Assembly: GCA_018266755.1 (NCBI GenBank)
Contig: JAFDZW010000005.1
Location: 837,233 to 901,232 of the forward strand
Reading direction: 5' to 3'
DNA: 64,000 nt
Origin: Bacteroidota bacterium
GTDB taxonomy: Bacteria > Bacteroidota > Ignavibacteria > Palsa-1295
The notes beneath the pieces are model-generated. The model did no database searches, was not told where the DNA came from, and was given only the letters and a program-made list of their open reading frames with translations. Positions 1-8,153 of the stretch are shown piece by piece (the first letter of the stretch is position 1; the number at the start of each line of letters is the position of its first letter). The translations under genes and the position numbers were made by a program.

Positions 1-53
1 GTACTGTGTCCCCATTTGGATGTACCTGAATGGTTGATATTCACGCTAACCCT

Positions 54-2321
54 ATGAATCGAATGAAACATCTTCGAGCGATTATTTTTCTCTCGATCGT
101 TCTGAGCGCGCTTGGTGTCGGGAGCTTGCATGCGCAGAGCGATACAATTGTGATTTCCCCCGCGCATGGTACCTCAGATCCGTGCGGTTTCCACATGACC
201 GTCAAGAACCGTAATAGCGCCAATGCGGCGATCTTTAAGATCAAGCTTGAGTTACTTTCCGCCGATGGTACCGGCTTCGGCGATCCGTCAGCGCCGTATG
301 TCCCTACGGGGTGGGTTGCCGGGCTCGACCAGAATTCGACGGTCATCGATTCCTTCCAAGCACAGGTGAACGGTATCGCTGCGGGCGCCACACTCAGCGG
401 TTTCAAATTTGCATATTTCAACGACGGTACGCACGAGTATGACGCTCCGAAGACCATCAAGTGGACCACGTACGACAATGCAGACAATCAGCTCTCTACA
501 GGGCAGATCGCACCGACATGCGTACCATTCCAATTCTTCTCGACGTACGACACGGCGACCGTGTTTACCGATCTGAGCGGCTGCGATCCGATGTTCCACT
601 TTACGGTCGGCAATCGTAACGATCTGGCTCGGCCGATCGGGTACATGCGCTTCCAGCTCGTGACCCCGACCTCGGGCACCCTGCGTCCGGCAAAGTGTAC
701 CGCACCGAGCGATTGGGTGTTGGATTCCGTCACGGCGTATTCCGCATACTATCATACCGACAATAATGCGATTGAAACCGGCAATGGCAAAGGTATCTTC
801 AATGTCGGGCTACGAGGCAATACGAACGTCACAAAGCATAGCTTTGCATGGTGGGCTTCGGACGATCAGAACTTCTTCATCGATCGCGATACGATCTTTA
901 ATATTCCGATCCAAGCAACCTGCGTCACCTCCGATAACGACAGCATTACTGCCGACGCCGGTACGAACGGTTGCTTATACACCATGACGGTGCGCAACTG
1001 GCACGTTTCGAACCTCATCGCGCCGGGCCCGATCACAAAGATCGTACTCAAGTCACAAACACCGGGAGTGCATTTCGATGGCGCACCGAACGCGCCGGCA
1101 AAATGGACGAAGACAGTAACCGCAGATAGCATCGTCTATGCGGCCGATAGTGTCAAACGCGGTATTCCGGGCGGCATCATCAGCACGCAGTTCAGCTATT
1201 CGGTGACTGGCTCGACCACCACTCCGTTCACGATCGGTTGGCAGACGTACCGCCCGCAAGGACTCATTAGCTCGGGTTCCTATTCATCGACATGTGAAGT
1301 ACAGCAGCCGCGCGGCGACTCCTTGAAGGTCGATGCTGGTGCGAACGAGTGCGATTTTGTCGCCCATGTGATCAACTTGCACAATACGCCTGCATCGAAT
1401 ATCGGCAGCATTTCGCTTTCGATCCCGAGCGGGACGGGTCAGTTGATTGGGGTTGCCAGCTCGTCGGGCTGGAACATTGCCAGTGTATCGCCCACCGAAC
1501 TGAAGTATAGCGAAGCGGGCGCTCCGCAGACTACCGGATCGACGCAGGACCTTACCTTCACACTGAAGCCAAAGACTGCCGGCCAGCCGGTTACTCTTAC
1601 TTGCAAGACGAATGACGAATCGAGCACACAGGTGTGGACCGGTACCGCCGATATCACGTGCTCGCCGGCTCCAACGCCGTGCGATACGGTAACCGAAGGC
1701 TTGATTGCACCGATCGACTCCTGCTACCATTCGTTTACCGTTGCAAGCCGCGGAGGCGCAGACATCACCTCGATCACGTTTGCACCGAACCCAACGGCTT
1801 GGAAAGTCGATAGCATTCTTGCCACGCCGTCTAACTGGACGTCGTCGATCGACGCGAACGGCGTTGCAACGTTCACGTCGACGAGCGGGATCTTGTCCAA
1901 CGAATCGTTGGGCGGGTTCAACCTCAAATTCCAAGGAAACGATACGCCGGATAACTTCACGGTGACCGTCACTTCGACCGATCGCAACAATCATGCATGT
2001 ACGAATTCCATTGCGCTCACATGCAGCTCGCTTGCCGTGCCCGTCACACCGGAAGCCGATGCGCGCCTGGCAAACATCTCACTCGTTCCGAACCCGAGCC
2101 GCGCAAGCAGCGTACTGACCTTTACAGTCAACTCGCAGGAACGTGTGTTTGTGACCGTGTATGATGAGTTAGGAAAGACCGTGAAGGTCGCGACGAACCA
2201 GGTCTATACCTTGGGTTCGTACTCAGTTCCGCTCGAACTGGGTTCGCAGCCGGCGGGCAATTACTATGTTCGCATCCAGACTCCGTACGGCATCGTCACG
2301 AAGCGCCTGATCAAAGAGTAA
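54..2321 (+). CDS. Secreted modular protein with type IX (Por) sorting domain
   Basis: A signal peptide (MNRMKHL then a hydrophobic core ending at HAQ) points to export. The body holds about five tandem modules of 110-150 residues. Each has a Cys followed by an alternating hydrophobic run, an Asn-rich turn and a conserved Trp (for example GCDPMFHFTVGNRN and GCLYTMTVRNW), which suggests Ig-like beta domains. The last ~83 residues (from SLVPNPS, through YDELGK and GNYYVRI, to KRLIKE) are a type A T9SS sorting domain, so the protein is probably anchored at or released from the cell surface. ATGs at 30 and 63 are alternative starts; 54 gives a normal signal-peptide n-region. Function of the modules is unknown. 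A strong terminator follows at 2347. Confidence 0.85.
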   Translation: MNRMKHLRAIIFLSIVLSALGVGSLHAQSDTIVISPAHGTSDPCGFHMTVKNRNSANAAIFKIKLELLSADGTGFGDPSAPYVPTGWVAGLDQNSTVIDSFQAQVNGIAAGATLSGFKFAYFNDGTHEYDAPKTIKWTTYDNADNQLSTGQIAPTCVPFQFFSTYDTATVFTDLSGCDPMFHFTVGNRNDLARPIGYMRFQLVTPTSGTLRPAKCTAPSDWVLDSVTAYSAYYHTDNNAIETGNGKGIFNVGLRGNTNVTKHSFAWWASDDQNFFIDRDTIFNIPIQATCVTSDNDSITADAGTNGCLYTMTVRNWHVSNLIAPGPITKIVLKSQTPGVHFDGAPNAPAKWTKTVTADSIVYAADSVKRGIPGGIISTQFSYSVTGSTTTPFTIGWQTYRPQGLISSGSYSSTCEVQQPRGDSLKVDAGANECDFVAHVINLHNTPASNIGSISLSIPSGTGQLIGVASSSGWNIASVSPTELKYSEAGAPQTTGSTQDLTFTLKPKTAGQPVTLTCKTNDESSTQVWTGTADITCSPAPTPCDTVTEGLIAPIDSCYHSFTVASRGGADITSITFAPNPTAWKVDSILATPSNWTSSIDANGVATFTSTSGILSNESLGGFNLKFQGNDTPDNFTVTVTSTDRNNHACTNSIALTCSSLAVPVTPEADARLANISLVPNPSRASSVLTFTVNSQERVFVTVYDELGKTVKVATNQVYTLGSYSVPLELGSQPAGNYYVRIQTPYGIVTKRLIKE

Positions 2322-2332
2322 TCAATAATCGA

Positions 2333-3760
2333 TCAATGTTTGGAAGAGGCCCGACGGGAACGTCGGGCCTTTTTTTCTATCGCTTCTTGGAGCAGTATGC
2401 CAAGCGACGGATGGGTGTGTAGTCGGTGTGCAAAGACGTCACGAACGAGTTCGGAATCGGGATTGCCGGAAATCACATCCTTCAATGCATAGAACCCGTA
2501 TACTTCATCTTCACCGGTCTTGAGATTCATTCCGCGACGGCTCATATGCTTGATCGCCCGCTCGACAAGTTTTTCAACGTATTCGTCCTCGCTATCGTCG
2601 AATAGTTCAAGAATAACCTCCATAAACCGAAGAAAGAGATCGACACTGAGCCCATAGGCTGCCCCTGCATTTTGACGCTGCGCACGACGCAGCGAACGTC
2701 GTGCATGCTCGAGTTCGTGACGCAACAGATGCATCAGTGTCTCGTACATCGAGCCGGCAGCAGCAATAGGAGACGGCGACACATGCCGATAAGCCGGGAA
2801 ACCGGTTTCAAGGATTTCTTCCGCCATCGTAAATTCACGGATCTCGATCGAGACTCGTAAAAACCGACTCAGGTGAAACGAATATAACGAGAACAACCGA
2901 ATGCCGTGCAGCTTCCATTGTTCGCGATACCGCTCATACGCCATACGATAATCGCCTTTGACGAAGGCGACCGCCGCACCGCGCAACTCCAGTTTTTTTC
3001 GCTCGCCCTGCGAGAGGCCCGACGGGAGTTTGTCGACCAGTTCGAGGAGCTTGTGATTATAGTGTTCCAACTGTTCCGGATCGCTCACGATCGACACATA
3101 AAACATCGAGTAGGCGTAGTAGAGGTAGTATAACGCCGCGATGCTCGTACCGGCCTCGACACGCTCGCGTAAGCAGTCGATCTGGCTGAGCCAATGCATG
3201 TCCCCTTCGGGGCTGCGCTTGCGCTCAGGGTCCAGGATAAATGCATACAGCGATCCGATCAGTTCGTACACCTCTATCAACAATTCTTCCTGCGGACCTT
3301 TCGACACGAGCGTGCGCTCCCACAGTACCAACGCCGTTTTGTATGCACGGCGGCTGAACATGGACGAACTCGTACTGATCATCAGATGAAGCAGGCGTGT
3401 ATAGAAGTCATGACGTTCGAGCTCACTGACGTCTTCACGCTGAATCGCCTGCTCCAAGGTGTGCAAGGCTTTGCGGTAATGCACATCGAGACCTCGGGCG
3501 ACCAACATACCCAACAGATCGAAGCCTCCGCCCGGAGCGAGCGTCTCATAGCATCGCTCCAGCAGCTTCGACTGGACGGCGTATAGATGCGAAGCGGTCA
3601 TCTCGAGGTTCACCGCAGCAGCACGCATCGGCTCTTCGCTTCCAGGATGGTCGAGAATCGCGTGCAGAATCGTTGCTTGCTTGCCGCGTACAGGAATCGC
3701 CGCAAGTTCTTTGCGTTCATCTTCTGAAATTGCAGCAACTAACTCTGTGAGCAGGCTCAT
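2333..3760 (-). CDS. Helical-repeat protein, paralogue P1 of a three-member family
   Basis: The 475-aa protein has no signal peptide or membrane segment and should be cytoplasmic and largely alpha-helical, TPR-like in its central part. It shares a diagnostic N-terminal pattern with genes at 51676 (P2) and 54220 (P3). This is an acidic segment before GKQ (IPVRGKQATILHAIL), then a HLYxxxSxLLERCY element (HLYAVQSKLLERCY) and APGGGFDLLGML. P1 is the most divergent of the three. Its basic tail (KKARRSRRASSKH) is encoded by the terminator of the convergent gene. I recognise no named family, and no function can be assigned. A helical scaffold or regulator is conceivable but unsupported. Confidence 0.8.
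   Translation of the reverse strand: MSLLTELVAAISEDERKELAAIPVRGKQATILHAILDHPGSEEPMRAAAVNLEMTASHLYAVQSKLLERCYETLAPGGGFDLLGMLVARGLDVHYRKALHTLEQAIQREDVSELERHDFYTRLLHLMISTSSSMFSRRAYKTALVLWERTLVSKGPQEELLIEVYELIGSLYAFILDPERKRSPEGDMHWLSQIDCLRERVEAGTSIAALYYLYYAYSMFYVSIVSDPEQLEHYNHKLLELVDKLPSGLSQGERKKLELRGAAVAFVKGDYRMAYERYREQWKLHGIRLFSLYSFHLSRFLRVSIEIREFTMAEEILETGFPAYRHVSPSPIAAAGSMYETLMHLLRHELEHARRSLRRAQRQNAGAAYGLSVDLFLRFMEVILELFDDSEDEYVEKLVERAIKHMSRRGMNLKTGEDEVYGFYALKDVISGNPDSELVRDVFAHRLHTHPSLGILLQEAIEKKARRSRRASSKH
2347..2376 (+). terminator. Rho-independent terminator inside the opposing gene
   Basis: A perfect 10-bp stem (AGGCCCGACG / CGTCGGGCCT) with a GGAA loop is followed by seven T on the plus strand. 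It ends the 54-2321 transcript. It lies wholly within the last codons of the convergent minus-strand gene that stops at 2333. No T-tract follows in the minus direction. Confidence 0.9.
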
Positions 3761-3783
3761 GAAACGACGTACATCTAATGGTT

Positions 3784-3818
3784 GAACCGCCTCCTCTCGT
3801 GGTCATACGGGGCGGTTC
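3784..3818. repeat. Inverted repeat between DUF1501 gene and P1
   Basis: An 8-bp perfect inverted repeat (GAACCGCC / GGCGGTTC) with a 19-nt spacer lies in the 134-bp gap between the DUF1501 stop and the P1 start. No T-tract follows on either strand, so a terminator is not convincing. It could be an mRNA structure or a binding site. Confidence 0.3.
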
Positions 3819-3894
3819 ATCGTTCTACATACTGGAGCCGTCGGAAATTCCGCGGCATCCCGGCAATACTGTTTCGATCGGGGGAAACTCTTGC

Positions 3895-5568
3895 CTAATG
3901 AATAATCGTCATCGACTTTGTCTCGACCATTCCTCCGGCATCGAGCCGGTAGTAATACGTACCGCTTGACAAACGGCCGGCATCGAACATGACACGGTAC
4001 GATCCGGCACCGTGATATCCGTCGCTCAGCGTCGCAACGTGCTCGCCACGCGCATCGAAGAGTTCGAGCAGCACCCGCGTACCTGCTGCAAGATCGAAGC
4101 CGATCTCGGTGGTCTCGCGTACGGGGTTCGGGTAGTTCTGGTGCAGTATGAACTGCGGACTGCTCAAGCGCGAAACCGCATCGACGGGGTTCTTGATCAG
4201 GTTTTGCATCGTCCCAACCCCATTGAGCGGGAATTGCAGCGTAAAGTCGTCGGTCTTCGTGAACGCAGACTGGTTCAGTACCGCCTTACGGAATGCGTCG
4301 TTTGCACCGAACCATTGGGTCAGTAGTGCGGCATATACTTGGCGAAAATCGAATTGTGCGGTGAGGTCGCCGTAGATATCGAGCGGACGAACACCGCTTG
4401 TGGTAAGGTTCGGGTTGTCGCCGTAGAGTCCACCGTTGATACCAGCTCCGAACACGAACATCGGAGCTGCTGTACCGTGGTCTGTTCCGTGCGATCCGTT
4501 GGGGATCACACGACGGCCGAACTCGGAATAGGTCATGCCCACCACACGGTCGGCGTACCCCATATTCTCTATGTCTTTCTGGAAGGTCGCAATCGCCTCG
4601 GCAAGCTGCGAGAGCAAGTATCCCTGGCCGGTGATGGTTGGGTCCTTCGTATTCTGGTTGACGTGCGTATCGTATCCGCCTTGTTGCACGAAGTACACAC
4701 GCGTCTTCAACCCCGCATTAATGCACCACGCAACTTTCTGGAGTTGGACAGCTAACGGATTGTTCGCATTGTACGCGACAGTGTTCTTCGTGGCGTTCGG
4801 ATGTGTCGTCTTGTTGAAGAGATCGGTAAATCGCTTGCCGTAGACGTCGGACTGCTTCAAGATCTCGTGAACGTACGAAAGCTCCGTGCCATAGTTCGAC
4901 GATGGGAATGGGTCGTCGGCATAGTCCGTCGCTGACGTATAGTTGCTTGGGTCGGAGATCGCGATGGATTCGACGGCCGTGTCGCCTTGGAACAGCAGCG
5001 TGGTCGCCGAGCCGATCGAGATCGCCGGCGGATCGTTCGGGTCAAGGCTTGCACGCTGATCCTGCAAGTAGCGGGCTACCCAGCCGGTCGAGACGACGAG
5101 GTTCGAGTCGCTCGCCGAATTCCAAATATCCGTCGCACGGAAGTGGGAACGGTCCGGATTGGCATATCCGACGTTTTGGATTACCGCCAGTTTGCCGCTC
5201 GACCAGAGATCGAAGTAGTTCGTTGCCGTCTTGCCATCTGTCTTGATGCTCATGCTCGGGTTGAGCGCCATCGACGAGCTCAGTTGGAACGGTGTCAACA
5301 GATTCTTTTCCGTGTAGAGGAAGCCTACTTCCTTGCGGCTATCGTAATAGACCTGATCTTGAAACGGGATGACGGTATTGAGTCCGTCATTGCCGCCTTG
5401 CAGGTTGATGATCACGAGCACACGGTCCGTGTCGGTTTGCGAATTTAGAATTGCGTCGAGGAGCGACGACTTCCCGAATGCACGACCGGCAAGGCCGCCG
5501 ATACTGAACGGGACGCTCGCTGCAGCGAGCCCGAGCGGAATATGCTTTACAAAATCGCGACGTTTCAT
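3895..5568 (-). CDS. DUF1501 family protein with twin-arginine signal and T9SS sorting domain
   Basis: The protein opens with a twin-arginine export signal (MKRRDF followed by a hydrophobic stretch to AFGKSS). The body matches the DUF1501 family, which has an alkaline-phosphatase/sulfatase-like fold. Landmarks are LVIINLQGGNDGLNTVIP near residue 50, GWVARYLQ, the internal YDTHVNQ and the EFGRRVIPNGSHGTDHGTA motif. Residues from about 470 (QNYPNPVRETTEIGF) to the end form a type A T9SS sorting domain. It starts 15 bp after the DUF1800 gene, the usual partner of this family, so the two form an operon. The substrate of DUF1501/DUF1800 pairs is not established. Confidence 0.92.
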   Translation of the reverse strand: MKRRDFVKHIPLGLAAASVPFSIGGLAGRAFGKSSLLDAILNSQTDTDRVLVIINLQGGNDGLNTVIPFQDQVYYDSRKEVGFLYTEKNLLTPFQLSSSMALNPSMSIKTDGKTATNYFDLWSSGKLAVIQNVGYANPDRSHFRATDIWNSASDSNLVVSTGWVARYLQDQRASLDPNDPPAISIGSATTLLFQGDTAVESIAISDPSNYTSATDYADDPFPSSNYGTELSYVHEILKQSDVYGKRFTDLFNKTTHPNATKNTVAYNANNPLAVQLQKVAWCINAGLKTRVYFVQQGGYDTHVNQNTKDPTITGQGYLLSQLAEAIATFQKDIENMGYADRVVGMTYSEFGRRVIPNGSHGTDHGTAAPMFVFGAGINGGLYGDNPNLTTSGVRPLDIYGDLTAQFDFRQVYAALLTQWFGANDAFRKAVLNQSAFTKTDDFTLQFPLNGVGTMQNLIKNPVDAVSRLSSPQFILHQNYPNPVRETTEIGFDLAAGTRVLLELFDARGEHVATLSDGYHGAGSYRVMFDAGRLSSGTYYYRLDAGGMVETKSMTIIH

Positions 5569-5583
5569 GTTCGTGGTCTCCGC

Positions 5584-7311
5584 TTATGCTAAGTGATATT
5601 CCGCAAGTAACATGATCTTGTTGGTCATCTGGCGCAGGGCGCTCAGTTTGCCAGTGTCGTCGAGTGTTCCCCACTCGTATGTGTTCGGCGGCATCTGGTT
5701 CTTGATGTACTGAAGCGCCAGTGGCCCGAGCGGCTGTGCGCATAAGAACGTCGAGAGTTCGGCCAGCATCGAATCGAAGTCCGTCCCGTAGTTGGAGAAC
5801 TTCTTCGCCCACGTGAGAAATTTTGTATCGTCGAGCGTGGTAGCAGTGTACGGTCTTCCGTTACCGTCGGTGCCTGCCGTTGGGATCGAGTGGTTCTGGC
5901 TGACCGTCAGCGCAGCAGCCAACACGTTTCGGATCGGAAGCGTGGTGGTACTGATCCAGTTATGATACCCCGGCCACCCCTTCACATTCGGTGGGTCGAG
6001 GATGTACTGCCCCTGCGCATACGTATATGCATACAAGTAGCCGGCCGAGAGTTCATCGACCGGAAGATCGAACTGGCGGATCATCCCGACAATGTGTTCG
6101 ACCGGCGACTTCGGCATTGCGCCGATGTTCACCGCGTCGAAGAAATGCTCGCTCTTGAAGAGCTGCGAGAGCACGTCCTTGATGCTCCACTTCACCATAA
6201 ACGTATCCACCATCCCCTGAATCACCGCCTGGGTCGCAGCATCCTCCATGTTCGGCTCGTGGTAGACAAAGTACTGGTAGAGCTTCTTGCACATGAACCA
6301 GGCGATGCGCTCGCCGCGCTGCGCGAACATCGTATCGATCAGCTCACGATCGTAGGTAACCGTCGGTGCATACTTGGCAACAGCATCGAGATTGTAATAG
6401 ACATGCTGGCCTGTCGTGGGATCGTCGTAGATGTGCTGGAAGCTTGAATCGTGGTTCGAAATTGTGTACCGTGTTGGCAGGATGTTTGGGGCCGGTGCCT
6501 GGGTATCAACGTCCCAACCAGTGAGGATATGGGCAATGGCCTTTACGTCGTCTTGAGTGTAATTCGGCGTAACACCGTCTTTAGCCCAGACAGGTCCCAT
6601 TGTGAACAGCTCCTGCAATTCTCGAGCGTAATTCTCGTTAGGGTTCCTTCCAATGTTGTAGATTCCATCAAGGTACCGGAGCATCGCTGGATGAACCGTG
6701 ACATCCTTCACCATCTGCTTGAAGTCGCCCCAAGCATGTTGGCGGAAGTAGTCGAGGTAGGAATACATCAACTGCGGGTAATAGACCTTGGTCTCTTCGA
6801 CACAGAAGTGATTCATCCAGAAAAGCGTCATCTTCTCGCGAAGCATCGAAGCTGGCTGAGCCATCTGTGCGGTCCAGTGCGAACGGATATCGCGCATGTA
6901 GCCTTGATAGCGAATCATTTCCGCTTGGCTGGAGTCGGGCTGGACGTGCAGCCACTTATCGGAGTCGGTCGGCGGCGTCACCGGAGCGAGCAGCGAATCA
7001 TTGAGCAGCGCGTCGACGACTGCAGAGTAAGTCTTGCCTTGAGCTGCAGCAACTTCAGCAAGTGTCGCTCCAAACCCGGCACGTCGGTAGAGATGGCCGA
7101 TCGTCGTTGCGTTCCAATCGTTCGGTCCTGGATTCCACGGACTGATCGTCGACTGAATCTTCAAACGGCTTCGGTTGGCAGCGGCGCGGATGTTTTGTGG
7201 TGTTGCGGTGAGTGTGTTCGGTGTGTTCTCCTGAGCGAGCACCTCGTTCGAGAGTACAGCGGTCGCAGCAGTACTGATACCCGCTGTCCGAAGAAATGAG
7301 CGTCTATCCAT
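5584..7311 (-). CDS. DUF1800 family protein, Tat-exported
   Basis: A twin-arginine signal (MDRRSFLRTAGIS) leads to a cleavage-like VLAQ. The DUF1800 signature is visible: HLYRRAGFG near residue 75, then MTLFWMNHF, the YLDGIYNIGRNPNENYARE segment, a GWD element and PPNVKGWPGYHNW. A strong Shine-Dalgarno (AGGAGG, 6 nt from the ATG) sits upstream, which is unusual for this window. The protein lacks a T9SS tail; its operon partner at 3895 has one. The pair is common in Bacteroidota, Planctomycetes and Acidobacteria. Its biochemical role is unknown to me. Confidence 0.92.
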   Translation of the reverse strand: MDRRSFLRTAGISTAATAVLSNEVLAQENTPNTLTATPQNIRAAANRSRLKIQSTISPWNPGPNDWNATTIGHLYRRAGFGATLAEVAAAQGKTYSAVVDALLNDSLLAPVTPPTDSDKWLHVQPDSSQAEMIRYQGYMRDIRSHWTAQMAQPASMLREKMTLFWMNHFCVEETKVYYPQLMYSYLDYFRQHAWGDFKQMVKDVTVHPAMLRYLDGIYNIGRNPNENYARELQELFTMGPVWAKDGVTPNYTQDDVKAIAHILTGWDVDTQAPAPNILPTRYTISNHDSSFQHIYDDPTTGQHVYYNLDAVAKYAPTVTYDRELIDTMFAQRGERIAWFMCKKLYQYFVYHEPNMEDAATQAVIQGMVDTFMVKWSIKDVLSQLFKSEHFFDAVNIGAMPKSPVEHIVGMIRQFDLPVDELSAGYLYAYTYAQGQYILDPPNVKGWPGYHNWISTTTLPIRNVLAAALTVSQNHSIPTAGTDGNGRPYTATTLDDTKFLTWAKKFSNYGTDFDSMLAELSTFLCAQPLGPLALQYIKNQMPPNTYEWGTLDDTGKLSALRQMTNKIMLLAEYHLA

Positions 7312-7416
7312 TTGCTTCCTCCTGTGCCGGAATCACGTGCCTCCGGATTCCGGCAACGGTTTTCGTCCTTTAGTCTGTCTTGATGCCAGACAGTCATGAT
7401 ATGATAAACAAATATA
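7312..7416 (-). promoter_or_regulatory. Promoter -7 element and structured leader of the DUF1800/DUF1501 operon
   Basis: On the minus strand TATATTTG (7416-7409) fits the Bacteroidota -7 consensus TAnnTTTG; no good -33 element is visible. The implied leader of about 90 nt contains two hairpins: a 6-bp stem at 7375-7393 and a 9-bp perfect stem (GCCGGAATC / GATTCCGGC) at 7326-7354. The second lies just before the AGGAGG ribosome-binding site. This could modulate translation, which is inference. Confidence 0.5.
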
Positions 7417-7462
7417 CGGATGAAATTTTGCTTTCTTGAGGACATTGCCCCGCCCAGCTAAA

Positions 7463-7494
7463 TTTGGATTCTCGGACTCGCCGTCATATATTTG
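7463..7494 (+). promoter_or_regulatory. Bacteroidota-type promoter
   Basis: TTTG at 7463-7466 and TATATTTG at 7487-7494 are separated by 20 bp. This matches the -33/-7 consensus of the Bacteroidota primary sigma factor. Transcription should start near 7500, about 38 nt before the ATG at 7538. Confidence 0.7.
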
Positions 7495-7537
7495 ACGCCA
7501 CATCATTATCTCTATTTCACCCAACACACCATCAATC

Positions 7538-8101
7538 ATGAAAAAAGTACTCATAGCCAGCGTGTTCGGCGGACTCACGCTGTTCGTCTGGGGCGCAATC
7601 TCTTGGATGGCATTCCCATTCCATGGCGACGACCTTCGACCACTAACCAACGAAGATGCAGTCGTTGCAGCATTCAAGGCAGGAAATGCGACGACAGGCA
7701 CATACCGACTCCCCAGCATGGCCCGCGACGCGAACAAGGACGCGGTCATGGCCAAAACAAAAGCGGGTCCGGTGGCGATTATCCAGTACACGGCCGAGGG
7801 CTACGACCCGATGAACCCGATGTATTATGTCAAAGGTCTGCTGATCTATATCATCGCCATGTGGATCGCTGTGATGATGCTCTCGAAAATATCGTACTCG
7901 CTGGCCACCTACGGAAACAGAGTGCGGTTCATGATGATGATCGGCGTGATCCTTGCCGTCGCCTGCCGCTTGAACGACTGGGCCTTCATCGGATATCCGA
8001 CGAAGTTCACGCTGCTCTTCGCGGCAGACGACATCATCGGCTGGACACTAGCCGGCTTGGTCGTCGCTCGCTTCACGAAGCCGGAACTGGCGAAACGATG
8101 A
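7538..8101 (+). CDS. Small integral membrane protein of unknown function
   Basis: The 187-aa protein has an N-terminal hydrophobic segment (VLIASVFGGLTLFVWG). An extracytoplasmic stretch of ~70 residues follows, with a KTKAGPVAIIQYTAEGYDP element. Two or three further membrane helices follow (LLIYIIAMWIAVMML, FMMMIGVILAVACRL and the IIGWTLAGLVVARF region). I recognise no named family. It has its own promoter at 7463 and is transcribed divergently from the DUF1800/DUF1501 operon. A 17-bp perfect hairpin separates it from the convergent TonB-receptor gene. Confidence 0.8.
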   Translation: MKKVLIASVFGGLTLFVWGAISWMAFPFHGDDLRPLTNEDAVVAAFKAGNATTGTYRLPSMARDANKDAVMAKTKAGPVAIIQYTAEGYDPMNPMYYVKGLLIYIIAMWIAVMMLSKISYSLATYGNRVRFMMMIGVILAVACRLNDWAFIGYPTKFTLLFAADDIIGWTLAGLVVARFTKPELAKR

Positions 8102-8111
8102 TGGGAATTCG

Positions 8112-8152
8112 GAGATCAGAAGTATGAAGTGCGAATTCATACTTCTGATCTC
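8112..8152. terminator. Perfect 17-bp hairpin between convergent genes
   Basis: GAGATCAGAAGTATGAA (8112-8128) pairs perfectly with 8136-8152 around a 7-nt loop. It sits 10 bp after the stop at 8101 and 2 bp before the opposing stop at 8154. There is no T-tract, so it may act as a transcript-end stabiliser or weak bidirectional terminator. It resembles the hairpin at 32426. Confidence 0.6.
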
Positions 8153-8153
8153 G

